DNA from: Aselliscus stoliczkanus
Lineage: Eukaryota; Chordata; Mammalia; Chiroptera; Hipposideridae
Reading direction: 5' to 3'
DNA: 64,000 nt
Assembly: GCA_033961575.1 (NCBI GenBank)
Contig: CM066732.1
Coordinates: 77,032,687 to 77,096,686, forward strand
Position numbers and translations under genes: made by a program. This document shows positions 22,477 through 34,890 of the stretch, one piece after another. The notes beneath the pieces are model-generated. The model was not told the origin of the DNA. It searched no databases and saw only the letters and a list, made by a program, of their open reading frames with translations. Each line of letters begins with the position of its first letter. Within the stretch, counting starts at the first letter, position 1.

Positions 22477-23287
22477 CAGTCATGCATGGCATAATGCCAT
22501 TTTGGTCAATGATGAACTGTTTATCTGATGGTGGTCCCATAAAATTATAACAGAGCCAAAAAATTCCTATCACCTAGCAATGTTGTAGCCATCGTAATGT
22601 TGTAGTGCGATGCATTATAACTGCCCACAGTGTTCAGTACAGTAACATGCTGTACAGGTTTTAGCCTAGGAGTGAAAGAGCTACATCATATACTAGGTGT
22701 GTAGAAGGCTATACCATCTAGGTTTGTGTAACTGCATATTATGATGTTTGTACAATGATCAAAGTGCCTAGCGGCACATTTCTCAGAATGTATCCCCATC
22801 TTGGGCCAGCCGAGTGGCACATTGGTAAAGAGCTGGCTTGGCATGCCAGCGGACCCAGTTCGGATCCCAAATATGAGAGACAGTGACACTGCCCTCTACA
22901 GCTAACAACAGCTCCACCTGGAGCTGGGCTGTGCGAGCCCCAGCAATGGTGTAGGCTGCAGCCCCTGCTGCAGTGGACTGCCATAGGCTACAGTGAGTGG
23001 CCAGCAGCCAGCGGGAGCTGCCAATAGCTGCAGTGAGCTGCCAATAGCCACCGTGAGCGACCATCCAGAGGCCAGCGACCAACCTGCCTCATCAGGGAAG
23101 AGTGCAATGATGATACCAACATGGGCCAGTGAAGCAACATCCTCCACAACTAGACTGAAGACCAAAATGACAGCAACTTGTCTGTTCCCCTTCCCCAATA
23201 CCCCAATGCTGTTCCCCTCCCTCAATTCCCCAAAAAAAATCTAAAAAAAAAAAGAATGTATCCCCATCTTTAAGTGGCCCATGACTG
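22477..23287. mobile_element. Tigger-like MITE, split by a SINE
   Basis: The termini ACAGTCATGC (left) and GCCCATGACTGT (right) are inverted and flanked by TA (22475-22476 and 23288-23289), as expected for a Tc1/mariner-pogo (Tigger) element. The interior keeps family phrases such as 'gatggtggtcccataaaatta' and 'caggttttagcctaggag'. Removing the SINE and one target copy leaves about 343 bp. The exact MER name is uncertain. Confidence 0.75.
22803..23252 (+). mobile_element. Composite tRNA-derived SINE (long form), copy 1
   Basis: The head (about 100 bp) carries box A-like TGGCACATTGGTAAAGAGC and box B-like AGTTCGGATCC. A roughly 330-bp body and an A-rich tail follow. The body has tandem GAGCTGCCAATAGC-type subrepeats and a 3' part 'cctccacaactagactgaag' then 'gttccccttcccca'. 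An exact 18-bp target duplication (22785-22802 and 23253-23270) flanks it. Full length and perfect duplication suggest a fairly recent insertion. Confidence 0.92.
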
Positions 23288-23803
23288 TAAAGTTGAGACT
23301 ACATAGTCACCCAACACCATTAGGGAGACTTTCTCTGTGTCAGTGCCTCTTTTGTCTTCCATAACTAGACCACAACACAAGTGTTTTCATCTAGCATTGT
23401 ATGTTTTTCTTAAAAAATAAGAAATGTCTGGCCACCTTCCTTTAAAATGATCGGTATATGCATGAAAATGTTTTACAATTTAGTTACATAGTTGTCATAG
23501 TTTTAAAATGTTAACTAATTCCAGAACAATTCCTTAGTTCCAACTGAGTGCAGGAAAGAGAAACAGAAAAAAACACAAAAGCAAATGGTTAAGAACAAGT
23601 GGAGAACGAAAAGGTGAAAGACAGTACCTTGGCATTCCAATCTGACAGAGGGAGACAATGAGTGAAGAGCAACTGGATGAGGGAGGGGAACGAGGGGTCA
23701 GAAGGGGAACATATGCAAAGGAGGAACACCAGGTAGAAGAGAGAGAAGAGAAAGAAGGCTCTGTGGTGTGCAAGAGGTGGGGTGTTCTCTGTTCCTCAGA
23801 CAT

Positions 23804-23990
23804 GTTTTTTTTTGTTTGTTTGGTTTTTTTGTTTTTGTTTTTGTTTTTGTTTTCTTTTTTAGCTGAGCCATCCTGCCACCTGTTGGCAGCTCAGCGGCAG
23901 CTCAGCTTGGGCCGGGCATCGAACTGTTGTTGCTCAGAGCTCACACTCTTGAGCAAGCTCTTAACCAACTGAGCTATTCATCCGGCCCTA
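23804..23990 (-). mobile_element. tRNA-derived SINE, second type, copy 1
   Basis: Read on the minus strand it starts GGCCGGATGAATAGCTCAG and has a tRNA-like head with box A (GCTCAGTTGGTTAAGAGC) and a weak box B (AGTTCGATGCC). A short body ends in 'ggatggctcagct' and an A-rich tail interrupted by C. A 14-bp target duplication (tgttcctcagacat) lies at 23790-23803 and 23991-24004. Confidence 0.88.
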
Positions 23991-24004
23991 TGTTCCTCAG
24001 ACAT

Positions 24005-24207
24005 CTTAAAATTATTAACTTTTTGGGGAGGGGGTGGTAGAAGAGGGAAAAGGGGGTCAAATATATGGTAATGGAAGGAGAGCTGACTCTGGGTGGTGAA
24101 CACACAATGCAATACATACATGAGGTGTTATAGAAATGTACACTTGAAACCTATATAATTTTGCTAACCAGTGTCACCTCAATAAATTTAATAAAAATTT
24201 TAAAATT
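24005..24207 (+). mobile_element. L1 LINE 3' end
   Basis: 'ctctgggtggtgaacacacaatg', 'gaaatgtacacttgaaacctatataattttgctaaccagtgtcacc' and 'aataaatttaataaaa' are hallmark phrases of laurasiatherian L1 3' UTRs. The 5' limit is unclear because a SINE lies immediately upstream, probably inserted into the same L1. Confidence 0.8.
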
Positions 24208-24830
24208 ATGAACCTTAGAGTATATCTATTATTCACTCGCTTTTGGAAATGCCACCTCTGTGTCTTCGTAGCTCTTCAGCTGTTCTAATCTTTAAACTCT
24301 CTATGTTTAGATAACAGCACTAGGGAGAAATGTTTCTGAGTTCTACACTTATAGTGACCAGAGTAACCCCTTAGGCTGGAGGAATAAGCAGTGTATATGG
24401 CAGTATGGCAGGGATTTCCCTAAAAAGTCCATTGAATGAAAACTTTAAATGATTTACACAAACATTTATAAGGTCATGTACTTATCTGAAGGTATAGAAG
24501 ATGAATATCTATCCTAATATCTCATATCATTTTGCAAATAACAACAATAACAACTTCATTTTAGAATAGACTCAATATTCATCTTTGTTGTGCTAATTTT
24601 CTACTTTTACTTCTAGCTCTTGAAAGCATACTTGAAGAAACTTCCATTTTTCTGAGAAAAATTTACAAGTGTTATTTGTTAAGTTGTAATTATTTATTTT
24701 TTTTAACTTGCTCCTGAGTTCATGAGTTTTCCACTATTTTCAAAAGCAGTCTTCATTTTGGTGTGGTAATCTGCATATTCATTATACCTTTTTTTTTACC
24801 TACATTGGCATCCTTTATTTTTAAAATTTC
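24208..24830. other. Unique noncoding stretch
   Basis: No repeat or gene recognised beyond short poly-T runs near its right edge. Confidence 0.4.
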
Positions 24831-24944
24831 CTTTTTTTTTTTTTTTTTTTTGAGGGCAGTGTTACTGGCCCTCACATGTGGGACCCGAACCGGGGCTGCT
24901 GGCTTCCCAAGCCAGCACTTAACCACCGAGCCACTCAGCCGGCC
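24831..24944 (-). mobile_element. Short head-only tRNA-derived SINE, copy 1
   Basis: The minus strand gives GGCCGGCTGAGTGGCTCGG, a box A-like and box B-like (CGGTTCGGGTCC) pair, then 'gagggccagtaacactgccctc' and a poly-A tail. It matches the head of the long composite SINE but stops where that element's body begins. No clear target duplication was found. Confidence 0.9.
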
Positions 24945-26208
24945 GTCCCTTACTTTTTAATACAGCAACTTATTAATGAACTCATTATATTTGCTAAAAT
25001 ATGCTTATGTGAATACAAAACAAACAGGCTTGTTATCTCCCATCCCAACTCAACCAATCCCTAATTTTTTAATCACTGAAATACTCATCCTAGTGAAATT
25101 CTTTTATGTACTTCTGAATGGGGTCCTTTGATCACTGCTTCTTTGTTTATTTCCTTCACTGTGATATTTTTTTCAGAGATTCTTGCTAAGTGCAAATTAG
25201 AACAGGAGTTTCAACCTCCTGCATAATGTTGTAAAATAAATAAATAACAGAATTGTATTTAAATAAACTATTCAAATCCATGTCAGTAAATGATCTAATT
25301 AATTACTCCTTTGGGGCTGTGTTATATGTTTGCTTTTCTCTTAGAGAGGTGAAGAAAGTGAAAATAAATTTCCAGCTGTGAATAGGGTAAATTCTGTAAA
25401 TGGATAAGGGTCAAAGAAACAAACTCTAATTTGTGTCACATTTGTTTTTAGGCACTTAATTTACTCTGTTTCTTTAACCCTATTTGAATCTTCCTTAAGA
25501 CTTCCTACTTGATTTCAGATGAGCCGTACAGATAGATCCCAGTTAAACTTGAGAGGATGCATTCCTATGTTTGCAATGAACGGAGGCAAGTCAGGCCAAA
25601 AAGAAAGATAGATGTTACCCCTTATCATTCAGTGTGGGATGCCAGATTCTACCCAAGTCTGCAGAGATTGGACAAAATCCAATTTGTCATTATTTATTCC
25701 TAAGCATTGTGCTTATACTCTGTACTTCTTCATTCTTATTCGCCATTTACCCAATTATATCTATCCTTATTAGACCCCTGCTGAAGGCAGCATTAGCCAG
25801 AGAAGTCCCATAGCTTAGCTTAATCCTATTATCTCTTGATAAACGGGGACACATGAGGCTCTAGATGGCCAAATTCAGCATTACTCTCCCTTCTCTTTCT
25901 TCCCCCTCCTCTCCTCTCCCTCAAAGAAAAATGCTGTTGCTCATCCTTATGCCTGATGTAATTAAGATCTGGAAATATGCCCATTCTAATCCTTGCCCGG
26001 TATAAGCATCACTGTCAATGCAGAGAAATGAACTGCAGTTATGATGTAAAGGGCTGACACCTCTGTTACATTTACTGATGTGTTGGGCCTCACTGCCACA
26101 TTGACACAGTGAGGTTTATGTCTGCAGGGTTTTTAAATGCCTGCTGAAAACAGCGCATGGAACTTGTGGGGGAAAGAGGGTAACGGTGGGGAAGGTAACA
26201 GGCCATCC
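24945..26208. other. Unique noncoding stretch
   Basis: No gene or classifiable repeat recognised; AT-rich throughout. Confidence 0.4.
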
Positions 26209-26221
26209 CGAGAAGTGATTT

Positions 26222-26328
26222 TTTTTTTTTTTTGAAGGCAGTATCACTGGCCCTCATAGGCGGGACCTGAACCGGGGCCGCTGGCTTCCCAAGCCAGCTC
26301 TTAACCACCGCGCCACTCGGCCGGCCCT
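26222..26328 (-). mobile_element. Short head-only tRNA-derived SINE, copy 2
   Basis: The minus strand starts GGGCCGGCCGAGTGGCGCGG and carries CCGGTTCAGGTCC as box B. It ends at 'actgccttc' plus poly-A. The target duplication CGAGAAGTGATTTTTT (26209-26224 and 26329-26344) is intact, which suggests a recent insertion. CpGs in the head are still present. Confidence 0.93.
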
Positions 26329-26344
26329 CGAGAAGTGATTTTTT

Positions 26345-29300
26345 AAAGTATGTATGTGGATATGCATAGGGACACTTGAGAGGGAGGAGAAAAATGGAGC
26401 AAGGAAGGGATGGGGATGGGAGGGGTGAAGAGAAAGAACAGGCTGTATTCGTGGCAAATCAATAGGCAGGAAAGCTGACAATGCTTATTAAAATATGTCT
26501 TCTAATATAAACTCATGATATGTTACTGTTACTTTATCCCATAGAGCTCTCTCCGTCTTTGCGTTGCAATTACATGATCCTTTCTCTGCTACTACATGTA
26601 TTATTTACAACATCAAAAGGGTTTGAGCTTTTCAAAAGGAATTTATTACCCAAAAGGTTGTGTTTGGCAAGACTGCCAACTCCAGCCTCCTGAGGAAGGG
26701 AAGAAAACAATTCCATTTATTTAGAAACAAATATAATTTAGATAATATTGGAAATGTCTTTCCCATACTATATTATGAGAAAACCTCAACCTTCAACCAA
26801 TTCTTCATGAATCAAAGAAAACAAATGTGTTGAAAAGTTCTATCCTGTTAAAAGAAAGAACACACTCCTTTTGTCCCAGAAAGAGGGAACTGGCAAAGAA
26901 GGAGATTGCCAGAAGGGTTAAGCACAAGCAGAGTTTTTCACAAAATTGGAGATCAAGAAATATTGATTGGCTCTTGCTAAGACGGAGGGATTGAGTGAGG
27001 AAAAGTGCCCGGAGAGTTTCAGTGTTCTTTTGAGGCTGTCAACTCCTATAAGAACTTTGCTGTAACCTCGAGGGATTGCAAGCTGCACTTTAAAAACATG
27101 GCTGTACAGCTCTTCTTAACAGCACAAAAATAGGAATTCCTTTGTGGGCAACTTGTTTTATTTTATTGTCATCGATAATATTAGCATTGATGATATGACA
27201 CAGGTGGGTAAAGGGGTGGCCTAGATAAGTATCTAGGTGAGCATGGCCTTTTCTCCCAGTGGGTCATTTCTCAGTTTAGGGGCAAGGCTAGTCCATATTC
27301 TGCTGGTAGAGACTAGTGAATGATGACAGTGCCAGTAATACGTTATCTATATGTATGATATGCATTTAATAATAATAATAATAGATATAGACATGGTGAT
27401 TAAGCACATATCTTCATTATCCTTGCCAGAGCAAGCTACAAGTATTAGTTCCGCCCACACACATGCATTTACTATTGGAAAGGAAAGCACAGTCCTTATG
27501 ACCATGAATGCCTGACCTTAGTGGGCATAACAAGGTCTGAAACACAGACCTCAGCACAAGGAAATATCAAAGAGCATTGGTTTATAATAACAGTATAGTT
27601 TCATGGCATGTTTATTTCCCTGTGCCTGCTATGGCTATGATGACACTAATTAAGTCAAACAGAAGTCAGTACTATTTGGCCAGAATTGAGAATAATTAGG
27701 AGAGCTGCATAGCTCTACCTTACTTTAGGACAACAGAGCTAGTTACTAGGTCCAAAAGGAGAGATATCAACGTGATCTGGGCCACGGAGTTAAAGGTAAA
27801 TTGCAGGCCATGAGATGAAGGCTCAGGGTATAAAGGCTTTTTAATCCAGGACCTTGGCACAAAAATCAGGTTATGAAAACATATAAATAAATAAAAGACA
27901 GTAACATATGTATTGCCTTTTCCATTTGTTCATATTCTGTTTTCAAATATCTGACTCTTCTGTATCAATGTTTAAGTTTTAGCTCATGATATCACAGTGC
28001 TATTCATGGTCATTAACAGGAGTTCCTGTGTTACTCACAAGCAACTTGCTAAACACACAAAATCCATCAGGCCTGGTAGCAGTTCTGCAGAACAGAGTGA
28101 ATGCAACACAATAGATTCCAGGTATGATATAAATCAAATTGTACTTCATCTGTCTCTGGGGCTGGGAGACTGGCAGAGTTCTAATCATATACATATTTAA
28201 ATTTGTAATCAGACTCCTTGGGAGGACAGGCTGTGGTGTTTACCGTGAGCTTATCGCTAAGATTTCTGGGGACTGAGGATAGCTGGCTGTAAATCCTGTC
28301 ATTTTGGTGACTTCATATTTTATATTATCATGATATTAGCATAATTGTGACCTCTGCATTGTAGCTTTTTATGTGTTTCCAGTGTAACTTTTGATGCTTT
28401 ACTAAAGTCAACAAAAATTCCCATTATTCCCTCTTTTAGAGCACATTTGGCATGAAGTATTAAGGTTGATTTAATGTTATTAGTGCTTAAAGTGGTACAA
28501 AATCCATGAATATACAAATCCATCTCCCAGTTCACCATAACACCGCCATAAAATGCTAGGAGATGGGTGATAAACATTTCCTCTCCTTTTTTTTTCTCTT
28601 TCCCTAATTTTTCCTGCTGGAGGCTCTGCTTCTACCCAGAGGGCATGTGAGCGTTGCCAGTTCCCCTCCACAGATCAATCAGTAGGGCTTCCACATGCCC
28701 AAATAATAACCCAACAGGAGTGCTTGGCTCAGCTGCAAGCCTCATTAAAACCATTCTCAAAGTATCAGCAAGGTTTGGGGAGCACTCTACTTGGACCAGG
28801 CTCTGCATATTTTTCAAGATAATGACCAGAGAAGAAGCATTAGAGGACACAGACCCTTTTATTTGTGATTTTGGCAAGTTACAAAAAATAGTAGAGCAAA
28901 GCTAACTATTTCAAAGGATGTCCAATGGCAAAGTCTTGCTTAAAATTCTTAGGGAAAAATTATTACTATGGTGAAACTACTGAGGCTTGAAGGGCTGCAA
29001 GGGGTAACTGAACTCCGAGGGAGTAAGAAGCTCCGATCTGCCAGCTATCAGGTGCAAAATGTTTAATCAGAACCACTGGAGAAATGTAAATCCAGTGCTA
29101 CCTTCCCTATGGGTCCCCAAATGTTTCCTAAGCTATTTATGTGACTGTAAGGGAGTGGTGTGTATAGGGGGGTGTTAAGTTACCCCTATTCAAAGATACG
29201 GAGGCGCAGTGAGAGCAGTGTTAACATCGAAACACAGGAATCCCAAGTTGATTTTTCCCATGGATCCCTGCATTATATCCTCTCGGGGTGTTTTCAGAGA

Positions 29301-31530
29301 CAATCTGGGACGATGTGCCTTTACCACAGTAATCTGATGATCCTGTAATTAAAAAGGGGGAGATCAAAAAGGTTCCAGGAGGAGCACGCTCTCCCACTCC
29401 CCACAAAAGATGAAAGGTTGTGAACAGGGTCTCATAGTAAGGGGGAAAGAAGTTAATGTTAATAAATGCAGAGGGAAACAAAGGCTACAGGGCGATTTTA
29501 TGATTGTGTCATGTATATGAAATATTTCTAGGAAAAGGGTATGGATAAACTCTTTTCTACCTCCAAGGAAGACAAAGCAAGATCCCTGCTAATAATATCA
29601 GAAGAAGCATTTAAAGGAGAGATGAAGAAGAAATCCCTGACTCTTTAAGTTTTTAAAAAGAAGCACTCTTTGAAATGGGCTGCATTTTCAGATGTTCTTT
29701 GCTATCAGGCCTTGTCATTTCTGAGTGGTTTCCACAAGTCTGTGAAGGGGAAGAAAATGCCTAAGCAATGCCGAGGACTTGCTGGCAATGTATTGTACTT
29801 CACATACGATGTGGTTCCCATGTCTGAAATAAATGTCCCCCAGGCAAAGGAACCAGGAGGAAAAGCCAAGCAAATAGGCAAGATCAGAATTTTGACATAA
29901 TAAAGTCTGGTAGTTGCTCATTCCCCACATTTTGTATGGCCAAAATAGAAATGTAACTGCCCCAAAGAAAGATGGATATGAGGTGAGCAAATGAATGAAA
30001 AAACACTCATAAATGTTTAAAGTGGGGAGTACTAAGTTGACAACAAAGGGATGCATTTCTTCCATTATGTGTTCAAGTATGATCAAAGTTGTGTTGAATA
30101 CTGACATTCAAAGATGGGAGATTAATATTTATTTGCTTCCACTTCTTATTCTAATGATAACTCTCCACTTAATTGGCCTAGTTAATTTATGAAATCAAAT
30201 CTAGATCAGTGAAATTGACAAGTAGTCATTGAGGAGAGGATATTACAGTTTAAAAATATGAAGGATAGCAGTATAAATGATATATGTTATACTATTAAGC
30301 AAGTCACTATAAAGTGAATTACAGTGAGCATGAAGAGAACGTATTTTACTGAGTCAAAAACACATTTTTCTGCAAGGTACAAACTTTATGTCAGATGGTC
30401 AATCTCGACAACCTGATTCCCTTTCTGAAAGCTTGTTATCTATATTTGGATAAAAATCAGTAACATCGGAAAGGACGTAATGCATACGTGGCACATGGCA
30501 CCAAGGGAAGCCATGATTGTGTTTTCAGGTCCATTTCGGCAGTACATTCTTCTGCACCTTTTAGAATCTTTAAAGCATGTTTTAGCTTTTACTGGGGAAA
30601 GTGTAACTGTGGCTACTAGTAAACCATTTAGTTGCTCATCAAATGGGAAATGAAGCTCTATTACCACCTCAAAGTAAAGATGGCTGTGGGGCTGCTTTGG
30701 AGGGCAGAGAGGAGCAGCTAGGCAACTGGCAGAATTTCTTTCACTCTGGTCCATGCCCCCTCTTGTGGCTACATGCCAGGGTGAAGTGACACAATGAGAA
30801 ATTGCTTTCCTCTCAGTGGGAGGCATGCCCTTTTCTCTCCTCACAAAAGCCCACTGCATTTCCCCTGGCAGTTCAGGTTACCTTTACCCAAACACTCCTA
30901 ACCACAACTGGCTACACTTTCTTCAAAGAAAGAATTTCTCACCAATCACTCAGTCATGATCTTATGAAAACCAGGGGACCATAAATGATGCTGGATATTT
31001 CCTAAACTAATATCAGCTCCAAGATCTGTTTAGAACATCAAGCATCTTTTATGTCTTAGCTCTTCCTAGCCATCCTGAAATTTTAGACACATTAAAACCT
31101 TTAAGCAGGTAAAAATGTAGCATCAATATGCTTTGTTCATAGAGAATGCTCAACAGATATTCACTGAGTTAAACTGACAAAACTAGGCCTATGATTTTTT
31201 TTATGCCAAAAAGAGGCATCAAATTTGTTTTATTCTAATTCTTTTTAATGTGCATGATTTACTGCATCAATAACTATATCAAGTACTCAAACAAGGAAGG
31301 GAGAGTGTTTCATATATTCAATATCTTTATTCTTAAAACGTTAGTGATTATTAAGATCCATTAACTATATGCTCTCCAAAGTTCCATCTGAGAGCTTCTC
31401 TATATTCATTTCATTTATCGAGACCTTATCATGCTAGATCCAAACTTCTATGTTGATGACACAATGTGGCTAAAATTGATTTTATCTTTCCATCTATACC
31501 GCTCTCTAAAAAATGTATTTACAGTTGCAG
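26345..31530. other. Long unique noncoding stretch
   Basis: About 5 kb with no gene and almost no recognisable repeat. An AAT run lies at 27367-27382. A weak L2-like tail may lie at 31130-31175. Minus-strand frames at 29715-30107 (130 codons) and 30440-30859 (139 codons) lack known domains. The piece of about 29690-29890 looks non-repetitive and could be conserved. Confidence 0.45.
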
Positions 31531-31765
31531 GTGGGAGTGCATATCAGCTTTGGAATCAATCAGACCTTTGTTCAATTCCCAGCTATTTTGCTCACAGGTT
31601 ACGTTACCTTGGTAAACTATTTAATCTCCCCGAGTCTCAGTTTCCTCATCCATAAAAGAGGAACACTAAAAATTCCTCTTTCATGTGTTGATGGTTTAAA
31701 TATATTAAAAATATGTTAGTACAGCTGGACAAGGCCTTGTATATCATAAATGATTAATAAAGTTT
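31531..31765 (+). mobile_element. MIR SINE
   Basis: It follows the MIR order: 'gctttggaatcaatcagacctttgttcaattcccag', 'ttaccttggtaaactatttaatctccccgagtctcagtttcctcatcc', then 'acaaggccttgtatatcataaat'. The conserved core is clear. Confidence 0.85.
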
Positions 31766-32404
31766 TTCTCATTATATTGACCGATATGTCAGTTCACCAT
31801 AGTTACCGAAACCAGAAACCTGGGCATAATCTATTTTCCTTGCCTCTTCTTCACCTCCCACATTAGCAAGTTGTGCTGGTTTAACTTTCTAAATCATTCT
31901 CAGATTTATGCCCCTCTTTCTTTTCTTTCTTGCCGAGTCATGGTATAAAATGTCATACTCTCTCTTGTGACAAATCACCCTAAAAAGTTAACTGTTTTCT
32001 TTTTTGTCTGATTCAAAAGCAATACATTTTTAATGTAAAAAAAAAATCAAACACTACAAATATGAATAATATTTAAGGTGACCGTCTATGGTAAATATTT
32101 TTTCCCCAAGGGGGGCAAAAAATAGTTTTCTGTCTAGTCTTTCCATTTTCTTTCCCTATTCATACTAACACATGCTTTCTGTTTGTATGTAATTTCCTTG
32201 ATTATTTTTACTGAATATATTGTAGTTATAGTTCCTTATCAATATAATTTATATGCACCTCATTATAATCATATAATATTCCATTTTATAAATTTATGGT
32301 CAAACTTTTAATCAGCTTGTTAATTCTTGCTTTAATTACTCTTACAAACCTCTTAATAGTTTCCTTCCTATATAGTATTTTCCCCCTCAAATTTATATTA
32401 TATG

Positions 32405-32681
32405 AAGCAAACAGAAAAAGCTACCTAAAATTCAAGTTTGACTTGTGTTACTGCTTAAAATCCTTCATGGAATCCCATTGCACTAGAGAAAGTTCAAGTT
32501 CCCTGAGACAGGGTAAGCGGTCAGTGATCCCTGGCTACCTCTCCATTGCATTCCACTTCCCTTCTCTGCCTTAATCTTTTGCTTGTAGTTCTTTGAATAA
32601 TACCATATATCACATTGACTCCACTTTGTAAAATAGCTTCTCCTCTCCCCTTGGTTCTAGAACTTTTTAGACTTTTTTTTA
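32405..32681 (+). mobile_element. L2 LINE, 5' piece of split copy
   Basis: 'actgcttaaaatccttcatggaatcccattgcactagag' and 'gtgatccctggctacctctcc' are L2 phrases. A hAT MITE interrupts it and L2 resumes at about 32868. Confidence 0.75.
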
Positions 32682-32867
32682 GCAGACTTTTTGTAATAAA
32701 CCAGCTAGTAAATATTAGAACCTTTGTGGGTCAGATGGTCTCTGTCACAAGAACTTAACTCTGTAACTGTAGAGCTGAAGCAGCTATAGACAATATGAAA
32801 ATGAATAAACAGGGCTCTGGTTCCAATAAAACTTTATTTACAAAAACAAGCAGCAGGGTACATTTGA
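32682..32867 (+). mobile_element. hAT-Charlie-type MITE nested in L2
   Basis: 'gactttttgtaataaaccagctagtaaatatta', 'gtgggtcagatggtctctgtcac' and 'ggttccaataaaactttatttacaaaaacaagc' match the same family as the copy at 56704-56932. Both ends are eroded. Confidence 0.75.
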
Positions 32868-33130
32868 CACTTCTTTGTCCTAGACAAGTTTTTGGCTCAG
32901 ATGACACCCCTCCCAGAAATTCTTACCTAATACTTCAATTTCCACCCCGTTTCCATAACACTCAAAGCAGGAACACTTTGCCCTATAAAACGATCAATGT
33001 ATGCGTTTGTTTCTTTCAACAGACTAATAGCTACTCGAAGACAGGAACTGTGTTTCCTTCATCTGTGTGTCTCTAGCACTTAGATGCATCACATTTACTA
33101 AGCACTCAACAAATATTCATTAAAAGAAGC
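32868..33130 (+). mobile_element. L2 LINE, 3' piece of split copy
   Basis: It continues the L2 split by the hAT element and ends with 'gaagacaggaactgtgtttccttcatctg' and 'agcactcaacaaatattcattaaaagaa'. Confidence 0.8.
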
Positions 33131-33237
33131 AATAAATGAGCATCTCCAAAAAGTATTTTTTAATTATTACTTCTCTTTCCCCAGAAAACATTCCAATGAG
33201 GTGAGTCACACAATATAAAAGCTAATCAAGTTCATCT

Positions 33238-33460
33238 AGCATTTCTTAATCAGGAATGGCAGCAGAATCACCTGGAGGACTTTAAAGAAACAGTATTCAT
33301 CAATGTCAGTTACCTAAACAATTTTATCGTAAAAAACTAAAAAGATAAAAACAAACCATTGACGGTGCTGGATCATTTCCGGGTGACGAGGACTGTGAGG
33401 CCTGCTGTGTATAGGTTTTTCATGTCCATCAGATAATTCTGATGCCTGCTCCCGTCATGA
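33238..33460. mobile_element. MER5A-like hAT relic
   Basis: 'tagcatttcttaatcaggaatggcagcagaatcacctggaggactttaaag' resembles the MER5A left half and 'agataattctgatgcctgctcc' a right portion. Sequence between is not clearly related, so the span may include other insertions. Confidence 0.5.
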
Positions 33461-34149
33461 TGCTGACAGACAGCCATCATTTCTTTTCCAATTTCCCAGT
33501 GTCAATCAACCAGTCTCTGTCTCCCTTACCAGGATGGCATGCCCAGGCCAGTTCTCCCCATACCTGGGTCTACTATAAGTGAGCATCCAGTTGGATTGCT
33601 AATATTCAGCCTCCTCATTCCTGCATATTTCACCCCTTGTAGAGAAAAGAAAAATGAACTTCTCCAAACACCTGAAGCCTGTCCGAAGCCTATATGTCTC
33701 TGCACAATCCCCCTGCGTGTGCTGCAATACACTTGACTTCCATCTTAGTCTCCTATTTTTATTTTTGACCACAAATACTCCGCAAAGGTCAAGCAAACAC
33801 ACTTACAGTTCCCTGCAGGGAACTCTGATTTGGGCCCACCCTCTCTGTGACTGAGTTTTAGTCTTTTACAATTTTTAAATGGTTTCCATTTTTATTCTAT
33901 CGGTGCATTTTATTGTAAGCCCTTTCACATCCTCTTGGAAAGTAAAATAATATAAGCATATTAATAATAAATGCCTTCATCTTTTTGTTGCCTTTGCACA
34001 TATCCTTTGACTTCTAATCCATAGTGCACCCCACCCCGTACACACACAGAGCCAAACCCACTTTCTCACAGGTTTCGCTGAGAAAAAGGCAACTCCCGAG
34101 CAACATCCAGTTGTTCAGGACAAGAACCTCACCGTTATCCTTGCCCTTG
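33461..34149. other. Unique noncoding stretch with an 18-bp palindrome
   Basis: No gene recognised. It contains the perfect palindrome at 33807-33824. Overlapping open frames on both strands (33526-33854) have no domain. Confidence 0.45.
33807..33824. repeat. Perfect 18-bp palindrome
   Basis: AGTTCCCTGCAGGGAACT equals its own reverse complement, with no spacer. Such a length is uncommon by chance, although a 64-kb window makes it less striking. No transcription-factor family is assigned. Confidence 0.9.
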
Positions 34150-34890
34150 TCAGTCAGCAAGTCCTATGGACTTGACTTTTGCTTGTATAGTATTTGATCA
34201 TTTCTCACCACGTCCATTGCTACCACCTCCTCCAGGTAGCCACCATCTCCAGCCTAGAAGATTACAACAGCTTCCTGTCTTCCTACTTCCATCCTATTCT
34301 TGACAGTCTATTAACAAAATGACAGCTTGAGGTACTTTTTAAAATAATGGCGCTATTGAGACATAATTCACATAAGAGGTGTTCTTTTAAAACTTAGGTC
34401 AAGTCATGCCACTTATGATGGTTCCCCAACTCTCTCAGAATAAAAACAAAACTCCTTATACAAGCCGTTAGGGCTCTCAGCATCCTGCGAAGCTCTCTTC
34501 TCTCTCTGACCTGACCCCTTTCTCTTCCTCTAGCTCACACCTCTCCAGCTATACTCCTTTGTCTGGATAACTCTCCTTCCAGATGTCGGTATGAATGGCT
34601 CCCTGCTTTCCTCTGGTCTTTTGCTCAAATGCCACTTTCACAGTGAGATGTACCCTCATCAACAATTTATCATTGCCATCACCTCTGGTCCCAGCACTTG
34701 TAATCCCCTTTTCTCTCCATAGCACTTTTAATTATTTGACATACATGTATCTTACTTGTTTGTTCTCTCCTCCCACTAGAATATAAAAACTCCATGAGGA
34801 CAGAGATGTTTTTTTTTATGCCTTTCTGTAAGGACAGTGACTGGAACATAGAAGATGTTCAATACATATCTGTTGAATGAATAAATAACT
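34150..34890 (+). mobile_element. L2 LINE 3' fragment with small L1M insert
   Basis: The L2 phrases 'ctagaagattacaacagcttcctgtcttcctacttcc' and, later, 'cactagaatataaaaactccatgaggacagagatg' and 'tcaatacatatctgttgaatgaataaataa' bracket about 65 bases (roughly 34335-34400) that read as L1M ('tattgagacataattcacata'). Confidence 0.8.

Noticed and set aside
22803..22905. tRNA gene calls at the SINE heads
   Set aside because: Box A and box B resemble tRNA, but the full cloverleaf is not kept and the sequence continues into a SINE body or tail.
29715..30107. 130-codon minus-strand frame
   Set aside because: AT-rich, domain-free and unsupported by context.
30440..30859. 139-codon minus-strand frame as an exon or pseudogene
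   Set aside because: No recognisable domain, no flanking splice pattern I trust, and no poly-A or target duplication for a processed copy.
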